Of a DNA stretch of 19,082 nt, positions 13,612 through 19,082 are shown one piece after another. Each line of letters begins with the position of its first letter. Position 1 is the first letter of the stretch. Where the stretch lies: the NCBI GenBank assembly GCA_021786135.1, contig JAJYNV010000106.1:1-19082 (forward strand), read 5' to 3'. The notes beneath the pieces were generated by a model. It was not told the DNA's origin. It ran no database searches and saw only the letters and a list, made by a program, of their open reading frames with translations. Both the position numbers and the translations under genes were made by a program. This stretch comes from Bacillota bacterium (GTDB lineage Bacteria > Bacillota > Sulfobacillia > JAJZYS01 > JAJYTV01).

Positions 13612-14514
13612 TTGAACAAGATCCAGGCCATCGTGGCCCTTTCCCTCGCGGCTGCCATCTGGGGCGGCGTATACGTCGTGAGCCGCGTGGTGATGCCATA
13701 CATCCCACCCGTTCCTTTGGTCGAGATCCGACTTGCCCTGACCCTCTTGGCGCTCCTGCCGTTCTACAGGCGACCGTCTGTTCGCGCGAACCTCAGTGAC
13801 TACGGCCTCGCGCTTGTCAGCGGCACCCTTGGCTTCGGCCTGTCCCTCGTCGCCCAGTTCTACGGCACCTTCTGGTCGTCCGCGCACATCGGCGCCCTGG
13901 TGACGACAACGTCGCCGGCCTTTATCGCACTGTTGGCCCTGCCGGTCCTGGGGGAGCGGCTCAAGGCGGGACAGATCGTCGCGATCGTCCTGGCACTTGC
14001 GGGAGCGGTCGTGGTGATGGCGCCGGGGGGAGGTGGCGGAGCGACGCCGCGCGGCGTTCTGATGCTGGTCGTGGCCGCCGTCACCTGGGCGGTCTACACC
14101 GTCTTCAATCGTCGCATCGCAAGACGCCAGGGCCTCTGGTTCGTCAGCTTCACGACGACTCTCTTTGCCTTTCTCATGCTCCTTCCCGCCAGCGGCGGCG
14201 TGCTCCAACTGCCGTGGGGCCACTTTGGCGCAGGGCTCTACCTGGGTGTCGCCTACATCGGGTTCGTCTCCACCGCTCTCGCGATGTATCTCTGGAACTA
14301 CGGCTTCACGCAGATGCCCGCCGCGAACGCGAGTCTGTTCCTCTTCGTTCAGCCGGTGGTCGGCACGCTGCTTGGCGTCCTGCTGCTGGGCGAGAGGATC
14401 TCCATGTGGCTGTGGCCAGGAGCGCTCCTGATCGTCGCGGGCGTGTGGATCGCTCTGCGCGGCGGCGGGGTCGGGCGGACCGCCGAGCCTGCGGCGGACG
14501 GGGCGGAGTTCTAG
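13612..14514 (+). CDS. EamA-family (DMT superfamily) transporter
   Basis: 300 residues from TTG 13612 with GGAGGA at 13599-13604, 7 nt upstream; the in-frame TTG at 13597 overlaps the ribosome-binding site itself. Ten hydrophobic segments form two EamA repeats, the first ending near VVVMAPGGGG and the second with the typical WNYGFTQMPAANASLFLFVQPVVGTLLGVLLLGE. The family exports amino acids, nucleosides or other small metabolites; the substrate cannot be told from sequence. It starts 21 nt after the channel stop and is the last gene of the plus-strand run. Its TAG overlaps the opposing 64-residue gene within CTAG (14511-14514). Confidence 0.92.
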   Translation: MNKIQAIVALSLAAAIWGGVYVVSRVVMPYIPPVPLVEIRLALTLLALLPFYRRPSVRANLSDYGLALVSGTLGFGLSLVAQFYGTFWSSAHIGALVTTTSPAFIALLALPVLGERLKAGQIVAIVLALAGAVVVMAPGGGGGATPRGVLMLVVAAVTWAVYTVFNRRIARRQGLWFVSFTTTLFAFLMLLPASGGVLQLPWGHFGAGLYLGVAYIGFVSTALAMYLWNYGFTQMPAANASLFLFVQPVVGTLLGVLLLGERISMWLWPGALLIVAGVWIALRGGGVGRTAEPAADGAEF

Positions 14515-14705
14515 GCGCCCTTATGTTCGCGACGCAGGCTGAGGTAGAGCGCCAGAGCGATCAGGGCGAAGAGCAGGACACCGAGCCATGCCGTCTGTGT
14601 GGTCTTGGCGAGCAGCCAGACGACGAACAGGGCGACGATCGGTCCGAGAAACTGGAAGGCGTCTTCGTATATGAGATCCAGGATGACTTCCCAAACCTTG
14701 CGCAC
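14511..14705 (-). CDS. Small two-TM membrane protein downstream of the COG4280-like gene
   Basis: 64 residues from GTG 14705, with AGGAGG at 14720-14715, 9 nt upstream and overlapping the stop of the preceding gene. It has an amphipathic N-terminus with Asp/Glu (MRKVWEVILDLIYEDAF), two hydrophobic segments (about 18-33 and 38-56) and a basic tail (RREHK). The 13-nt spacing to the COG4280-like gene indicates co-expression and perhaps a partner subunit. I do not recognise a family. A strong ribosome-binding site and coherent membrane topology support it as real. Confidence 0.72.
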   Translation of the reverse strand: MRKVWEVILDLIYEDAFQFLGPIVALFVVWLLAKTTQTAWLGVLLFALIALALYLSLRREHKGA

Positions 14706-14718
14706 CTTGGCGTTCCTC

Positions 14719-15447
14719 CTATGCGGCTCTCTCCTGCGGGCGCGGTGCGAGCCAGCGGCGCAGGGCCAGGCTGGCGAGCGCGTAGAGCACGATCAGGACA
14801 ATGATCGAGACATCCTGCTGCCACCAGTGCACGCCGATGCCTTCGCCCGCCCAGAAGGTGCCGAAGGCCGTGAGCATGATGCCCACGATCCACTTGAGCG
14901 TGTTCTCCGGCACGCGGCTCAGTGGCGTCCGCAGAAGTACTCCTGCGACAGCGACCACCACGAAGGCGATGGCTGCCCCAAGGATTGCGGACTGGAGCAG
15001 ACCTGCGTTGGCGCCGAGTGTCAGGACGATGAAGATCACTTCGATGCCTTCGAGCAGCACGCCGTTGAATGCCGTGGCGAAGGCGAGCGAGTCCGTGTTC
15101 TGCCCCGTGGCGGAACGCAGTTGCTGCAGCTCGCGCTCATAGATCAGGGCCTCGTCGTGCAGGGCCTTGCGCCCGCTGCTGCGCAAGACGGCCTTGCGTA
15201 ACCACTTGAGACCGAAGAAGAGCAGGATGAGGCCCACCAGCGCACGGAAGATGCCGATCGGGAAGAGCGCGAGGATGGCGTAGCCGAAGGCCGCCACCAG
15301 CGCCGCCAAAGCCACTAGAGCAACTACCGTGCCCCAGATGGCCGGGCGCCAGCCGCCAACCGAGCGCGCCGCGAGAAAGATCGTCAGGGCTTCGACGAAT
15401 TCGACGCCTGACGCCGCGAAGACCGCAAGCACGACCACGACGTTCAA
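14719..15447 (-). CDS. COG4280-like multi-spanning membrane protein with duplicated ExxE motifs
   Basis: 242 residues from TTG 15447, with GGAGG at 15460-15456, 8 nt upstream. About six or seven hydrophobic segments are visible. The protein looks like two halves joined by a hydrophilic loop (about 81-118) rich in charge (KWLRKAVLR, KALHDEALIYERE). Each half begins with a Glu pair inside a TM segment: E16/E19 in GVEFVEALT and E133/E136 in LEGIEVIFIVLT. From memory this matches the uncharacterised COG4280 group, and the duplicated ExxE recalls metal permeases such as FTR1 (REGxE). A cation transport role is inference only. It lies downstream of lysR and upstream of the 64-residue membrane protein. 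Confidence 0.8.
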   Translation of the reverse strand: MNVVVVLAVFAASGVEFVEALTIFLAARSVGGWRPAIWGTVVALVALAALVAAFGYAILALFPIGIFRALVGLILLFFGLKWLRKAVLRSSGRKALHDEALIYERELQQLRSATGQNTDSLAFATAFNGVLLEGIEVIFIVLTLGANAGLLQSAILGAAIAFVVVAVAGVLLRTPLSRVPENTLKWIVGIMLTAFGTFWAGEGIGVHWWQQDVSIIVLIVLYALASLALRRWLAPRPQERAA

Positions 15448-15482
15448 GACTTCAGCCTCCTGCGCACATATCCGGCATGATT

Positions 15483-15523
15483 CTTCGCATCAGGGGGCGG
15501 GCGCTCCTCCCCCTGATGCGAAG
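15483..15523 (-). terminator. Perfect 15-bp hairpin at the 3' end of lysR
   Basis: CTTCGCATCAGGGGG (15483-15497) and CCCCCTGATGCGAAG (15509-15523) pair perfectly around an 11-nt loop. One arm covers the lysR stop codon and the other lies within its last codons, so the terminator-like element is built into the coding sequence. No T-run follows on the minus strand. It should reduce read-through into the COG4280-like gene, whose start is 36 nt beyond. Confidence 0.65.
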
Positions 15524-16401
15524 TGGGCGTGTGAAACCTCGATGAAGGCCCTGGCGGCTGACGACAGACGCGTGTCGCGCGGCAGGACGAGGCTGGTCTG
15601 GCGGCTGAGGACAGGAAGGCCCTCGGGCTTGAGTTGCACGAGGTGACCCGAGACGATGTCCTGCTGGGCGGTCGACAGGGGGACGAAGGCAAGGCCCAGA
15701 CCCCTAAGGAGCACCTCTCGCACCGCCTCGTGCCCGTCGAACTCGAGCGCGATGCGTGGGCGGATGCCATGCTGCTCGAGCACCGCGTCGACCAGGGCGC
15801 GCAGGTGCGTGCCGACTTCGTAGGCGATCAGCGGGAGATCCTGCAGATGATGCAGCGTGAACGGTTCAGGCAGGGATGTGGCGAACTCGGCACTTGCGAC
15901 CAGGGCAACCGCGTCGTCGAACAGCGTCAGGCACTCCAGCCGAGGATGGGTCACCGGAGTGGTGGTGAGGGCGAGATCCGACTCGAGCTGCAGCACCTCT
16001 GCCACGGCAATGCGCGTGGGCACGGTGTGCACGCGGACGCGGACAGCGGGGTTGAGGAGGAGGAAGGCCTGGAGAAGGTCGGGCAGAGTATAAACCGCCA
16101 CCGTGTCGACGCAGCTGAGAGTGAGCGTGCCGGCGCCCGGGGCGGCAAGGGTGGCCACCTGCTCGCGCAGGTCACGCTGCAGGACCATGACGCGCTGGGC
16201 GTAGGCGTACACGACTTCACCGGCAGGCGACGGCAGGACTGCGTGGCCCCGACGCTGGCAGAGTTCCGTGCCAAGGTCCCGCTCGAGGGCCTTGAGCTGG
16301 CGGGAGACGGCGGGCTGCGAAAGGTGCAGGTGCTCGGCGGCCGCTGTCAGGCTGCCAAATTCGAAGATCGCGGCAAAGGTCTGCAACTGACGCAGCAGCA
16401 C
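15490..16401 (-). CDS. LysR-family transcriptional regulator
   Basis: 303 residues from GTG 16401, the standard family length; the open frame extends further upstream, but GGAGGG 7 nt before this GTG and the homology start fix it here. The winged helix-turn-helix is at about 2-60 (LLRQLQTFAAIFEFGSLTAA, LSQPAVSRQLKALERDLG), followed by a periplasmic-binding-like effector domain (about 90-290). It is divergent from the korAB-like genes, the classical arrangement for a LysR regulator and its target, so it may control the 2-oxoacid:ferredoxin oxidoreductase. The COG4280-like gene downstream is another possible target. The effector is unknown. The C-terminal codons form half of a terminator-like hairpin. 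Confidence 0.93.
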   Translation of the reverse strand: MLLRQLQTFAAIFEFGSLTAAAEHLHLSQPAVSRQLKALERDLGTELCQRRGHAVLPSPAGEVVYAYAQRVMVLQRDLREQVATLAAPGAGTLTLSCVDTVAVYTLPDLLQAFLLLNPAVRVRVHTVPTRIAVAEVLQLESDLALTTTPVTHPRLECLTLFDDAVALVASAEFATSLPEPFTLHHLQDLPLIAYEVGTHLRALVDAVLEQHGIRPRIALEFDGHEAVREVLLRGLGLAFVPLSTAQQDIVSGHLVQLKPEGLPVLSRQTSLVLPRDTRLSSAARAFIEVSHAHFASGGGAPAP

Positions 16402-16435
16402 CCTCGATCCCTCCAATGTCCATGCGCTACCGTCA

Positions 16436-16448
16436 TGCTGGTAATGCA
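16436..16448. promoter_or_regulatory. Candidate LysR-type operator (T-N11-A)
   Basis: TGC-N7-GCA fits the T-N11-A dyad common to LysR-type binding sites and lies in the 109-bp region between lysR and korA, just beside the AT-rich promoter patch. The motif is short and could arise by chance. Confidence 0.3.
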
Positions 16449-16461
16449 GGATGTTCACTTT

Positions 16462-16468
16462 TATTATA
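16462..16468. promoter_or_regulatory. Shared -10 region for divergent lysR and korA
   Basis: The only AT-rich stretch in this intergenic region reads TATAAT exactly on the minus strand (16468-16463) and TATTAT on the plus strand (16462-16467). Neither has a clear -35 at the right distance, which suggests activator-dependent transcription. A minus-strand start near 16456 would give lysR a leader of about 55 nt. Confidence 0.4.
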
Positions 16469-16510
16469 GGACGATATCGAGTACGCTTGGTGGCCAGGGG
16501 GGGCTGTGCT

Positions 16511-18244
16511 TTGCCGGAGTCGCTCGCATGGATGATCGGCGGCGACCAGGGCGAGGGCATCGACGCGACCGGCGATGTCTTTGGCAGGGTCTTGAGCCGC
16601 CTGGGCTACTATATTTACGGCTACAGGCACTTCTCGTCGCGGATCAAAGGTGGCCACACGAATTTCACCGTGCGCATCGCGCGGGAGAGGATCCTTGCGC
16701 CACAGGACGAAGTCGAGGTGCTCGTCGCCTTGACGCAGGAGACGATCGACCGCAATTGCGCACTCTTGCGCGATGGCGCGCCGCTGCTCGCAGACAGCCA
16801 GCTCAAGCCGACGCTGCCTGAGGGTTGCCAGGCACAGCTTGTGGAGATCCCGCTGACGCAGGTCGCGCGTGAGATCGGTGCGCCTGTCGTGCGCAACATG
16901 GTTGCCGTCGGGGCGTCCGCGGCCCTGTTTGGGTTGCCGATCGACGCGTTCGAGACCTATGTTCGGGAAAAGTTCGAGCGCAAGGGCGCGGAGGTCGTCG
17001 CACAGAACATCGCGGCTCTCGGCCGCGGACACGCCTTCATCGAGGAGGCCGGCCTCGTGGCGCGCTTTGCGCTACCGGACGCAGTTCCGCGCGAGCGCTA
17101 TCTGATGACGGGCAACGACAGCCTGTCGCTCGGGGCCCTCGCTGCCGGCTGTCGCATCATGGCCGCCTATCCGATCACGCCTGCGACCGACATCATGGAG
17201 AACCTCGCGAGTCTTTTCCCGCGCTTCGGCGGCGCCGTCTGCCAGATGGAGGCCGCGATCACTCTGGTAATCGGGGCGAACTATGCGGGCGCCCGTGCCA
17301 TGACGGCCACCTCCGGTCCAGGCTTCAGCCTGATGCAGGAGGGCATCGGCCTTGCGTCGATGACGGAGATTCCGGCTGTAGTCATCGACACGCAGAGGGT
17401 CGGCCCCTCGACCGGCATGCCGACGAAGAACGAGCAGTCCGACCTGATGGCCGCCGTCTTCGGCGGGCACGGCGAGGGGCAGCGCATCGTCATCGCCCCG
17501 GGCACGGCGGTGCAGGCATTCGACGACGGTTTCGAGGCGTTCAATCTGGCGGACCGCTACCAGTGTCCCGTCATCGTGCTCTCAGACCTCGCGCTTGCGC
17601 AGTGGCTGCAGTCGGTCGAGGACCTTCCCCTGAAGGGGCACCTGATCGATCGCGGCGCGATCGTGGATCAGGCCGAACTCGACCGGCTGACAGGCGAGTT
17701 CGAGCGCTACCGCGTGACCGAGGACGGCGTCTCGCCCCGTGCCCTGCCTGGCATGCAAAAGGGCCAGTTCTTGGCCACGGGCGTCGAACACGCTGCGTCC
17801 GGCAAGGTGTCGGAGACGCCGCAGAACCGGGTTGCGCAGATGGAGAAGCGCAGCCGCAAACTCGAGCCCTTGCGGGCGCGCCCGGGTGCGATCGAGGCCC
17901 GTCACCTGGACGGTGCGGACATCGTGATCGCGTGTTTCGGCTCCGTCATCGGTGCCGTGGATGAGGCCGTGGACGCGCTGCGCCGGGAGGGCGTCCGCGT
18001 CGGTCGCGTGCAGGTGCGCCAGCTCTGGCCGATGCCCGATGTGCCGTTGGCGGCTGCCCTCGCCGGGGCCAGGGCGGTACTGGTCGTGGAACAGAACGCT
18101 ACCGGCGAGATGCGCCAGCTCATGCGCATCGCCAGCCTGGAGGACGGTCGCTACCACTCGCTGCTTCATTTCGACGGCACGCTGCTGTCGCCGCAGCGTG
18201 TGATCGAGGCTGTGCATGAGCTCAGGGTCGAGGAGGAGGTGTGA
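16511..18244 (+). CDS. korA: 2-oxoacid:ferredoxin oxidoreductase, fused gamma-alpha subunit
   Basis: 577 residues from TTG 16511, with AGGGGGGG 7 nt upstream; ATG 16451 lies inside the promoter patch and lacks a good site. The N-terminal gamma domain (about 1-180) has GGDQGEG (10-16) and FSSRIKGGH. The alpha domain begins near 200 with the TGNDSLSLGAL segment, YPITPATD (220-227), TSGPG (267-271) and GPSTGMPTKNEQSDL (298-312). This fused architecture and YPITPAT motif are typical of two-subunit KorAB enzymes, which oxidatively decarboxylate 2-oxoglutarate or pyruvate to the acyl-CoA with reduction of ferredoxin, or run in reverse. Which 2-oxoacid is used cannot be settled here. The stop is 2 nt before the beta subunit ATG. 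Confidence 0.93.
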   Translation: MPESLAWMIGGDQGEGIDATGDVFGRVLSRLGYYIYGYRHFSSRIKGGHTNFTVRIARERILAPQDEVEVLVALTQETIDRNCALLRDGAPLLADSQLKPTLPEGCQAQLVEIPLTQVAREIGAPVVRNMVAVGASAALFGLPIDAFETYVREKFERKGAEVVAQNIAALGRGHAFIEEAGLVARFALPDAVPRERYLMTGNDSLSLGALAAGCRIMAAYPITPATDIMENLASLFPRFGGAVCQMEAAITLVIGANYAGARAMTATSGPGFSLMQEGIGLASMTEIPAVVIDTQRVGPSTGMPTKNEQSDLMAAVFGGHGEGQRIVIAPGTAVQAFDDGFEAFNLADRYQCPVIVLSDLALAQWLQSVEDLPLKGHLIDRGAIVDQAELDRLTGEFERYRVTEDGVSPRALPGMQKGQFLATGVEHAASGKVSETPQNRVAQMEKRSRKLEPLRARPGAIEARHLDGADIVIACFGSVIGAVDEAVDALRREGVRVGRVQVRQLWPMPDVPLAAALAGARAVLVVEQNATGEMRQLMRIASLEDGRYHSLLHFDGTLLSPQRVIEAVHELRVEEEV

Positions 18245-18246
18245 CG

Positions 18247-19082
18247 ATGGAGACGGTGACCCTTCAGGATTACAAGACATCGGAGAAATCCTGGTGGTGT
18301 CCAGGCTGCGGCGACTTCGGCGTGCTCGCCGCGCTGCAGAAGACGCTGGTGAAGCTCGGCATCCCGCCGCACCGCGTCGCCATCGTCGCCGGCATCGGCT
18401 GCAGCGGCAAGATGGGCAACTACATCAACTCCTACAACATTCACGTCGTGCACGGCCGGACGCTGCCGTCTGCGCTGGGTGTCAAGCTGGCGAACCGCGA
18501 ACTTCTGGTGATCGCGGCAGGCGGCGACGGGGATGGGTTCGCCATTGGCATGAACCACTTTGCCCATGCGGTGCGGCGCAACATCGGCGTCAAGTACATC
18601 GTCATGGACAACCATATCTACGGCTTGACCAAGGGCCAGAACTCGCCGACATCGGACCACGGCCAGAAGGTGAAGGCGGCGCCGTTCGGCAACATCGAGT
18701 CGCCAGTGCGGCCGCTCTCGCTCGCCCTCTCGGCGGGGGCCACCTATGTCGCGCAGGGCTTCTCGTCCAACCAGGCGCAGCTCGCGCGGCTGATCGAGGG
18801 CGCAATCGCGCACCCCGGCTTCGCGTTTGTCAACATCCTCAGTCCCTGCGTGACCTACAACAAGATCAACACCTACGACTTCTACAAGCAGGCGCTCTAC
18901 GACCTCGACGAAGACGCGGACTACCAGCCTGACAGCCGCGGCAGGGCGCTCGCGGCCGTGCTCGAGCGCGAGGAACTCGTGACAGGCATGATCTACCGCG
19001 ACCCTGGCTCGGTGGCGTACGAAGACGCCCTGCCCGGCTTTTCAAGCCAGCCGCTCGCGGGCCGCGACATCGAGCTTGAGCC
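18247..19082 (+). CDS. korB: 2-oxoacid:ferredoxin oxidoreductase beta subunit, 3' truncated
   Basis: 278 codons are visible with no stop before the window end; the family is about 280-300 residues, so little is missing. ATG 18247 has GAGGAGGAGG ending about 7-8 nt upstream, within the 3' end of korA. The thiamine-diphosphate-binding subunit carries the 4Fe-4S ligands C18 and C21 (WCPGCGDFG), C52 (GIGCSGKMG) and C201 (SPCVTYNK), the TPP motif GDGDGFAIGMNH from G93, and DNHIYGLTKGQNSPT. Electrons from the acyl-TPP intermediate pass through this cluster to ferredoxin. It pairs with the upstream gamma-alpha subunit. No gene for a dedicated ferredoxin is visible before the window ends. Confidence 0.94.
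   Translation, partial: METVTLQDYKTSEKSWWCPGCGDFGVLAALQKTLVKLGIPPHRVAIVAGIGCSGKMGNYINSYNIHVVHGRTLPSALGVKLANRELLVIAAGGDGDGFAIGMNHFAHAVRRNIGVKYIVMDNHIYGLTKGQNSPTSDHGQKVKAAPFGNIESPVRPLSLALSAGATYVAQGFSSNQAQLARLIEGAIAHPGFAFVNILSPCVTYNKINTYDFYKQALYDLDEDADYQPDSRGRALAAVLEREELVTGMIYRDPGSVAYEDALPGFSSQPLAGRDIELE

Noticed and set aside
12352..14223. A 623-codon minus-strand open frame
   Set aside because: Antisense to the DUF72, channel and EamA genes, which have clear family motifs and ribosome-binding sites.
16451..16510. ATG 16451 as the start of korA
   Set aside because: It is inside the promoter patch without a properly spaced ribosome-binding site, and the extra 20 residues precede the normal family start; TTG 16511 has a strong site.
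1..19082. Mobile element, prophage, CRISPR or defence island
   Set aside because: No transposase, integrase, direct-repeat array, terminal inverted repeats or defence-type domains were seen; codon usage looks even and all genes fit ordinary chromosomal families.

Overview
This is a GC-rich (roughly two-thirds G+C by eye), tightly packed bacterial chromosomal window with 17 supported genes, two of them cut by the window ends. Strong GGAGG-type ribosome-binding sites sit before almost every gene. TTG (5), GTG (4) and one probable CTG start replace ATG in 10 of the 16 genes whose start is visible. With a YerB-type DUF3048 lipoprotein, a kumamolisin-like S53 peptidase, a YqjM-type ene-reductase and a LutBAC lactate module, this suggests a high-GC, probably thermophilic or acidophilic member of the Bacillota or a neighbouring phylum. 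That placement is inference. No mobile element, CRISPR array, rRNA or intact tRNA was seen.

Layout. 1-4926 (+): a probable single operon holding the 3' part of a molybdenum hydroxylase large subunit, a small HAD protein of the 'soluble P-type ATPase' kind, and lutB-lutA-lutC for iron-sulfur-dependent lactate oxidation, with stop/start overlaps or short gaps. 4963-8220 (-): an operon transcribed in the order S53 peptidase, ene-reductase, HAD-IB phosphatase; the phosphatase appears to start at CTG. 8221-8534 is the one long gene-free stretch: divergent promoter candidates and a structured leader with a tRNA-Cys-like segment ahead of acs. 8535-10565 (+): acetyl-CoA synthetase with a strong hairpin behind it. 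10716-14514 (+): DUF3048 lipoprotein, DUF72 protein, a two-TM channel with an RCK domain and an odd selectivity filter, and an EamA transporter. 14511-16401 (-): transcribed in the order LysR regulator, COG4280-like membrane protein, 64-residue two-TM protein. 16511-19082 (+): a two-subunit 2-oxoacid:ferredoxin oxidoreductase (korAB-like), divergent from lysR.

The recognisable metabolism centres on small carboxylic acids: lactate to pyruvate (LutBAC), acetate to acetyl-CoA (Acs), and 2-oxoacid/acyl-CoA interconversion with ferredoxin (KorAB). The Mo-hydroxylase may supply an acid from an aldehyde or heterocycle. I see no defence island or clearly new multi-gene system. The most useful points are the mis-startable HAD-IB gene, the channel lacking the GYG filter, the structured acs leader, and the COG4280-like pair with duplicated ExxE motifs.
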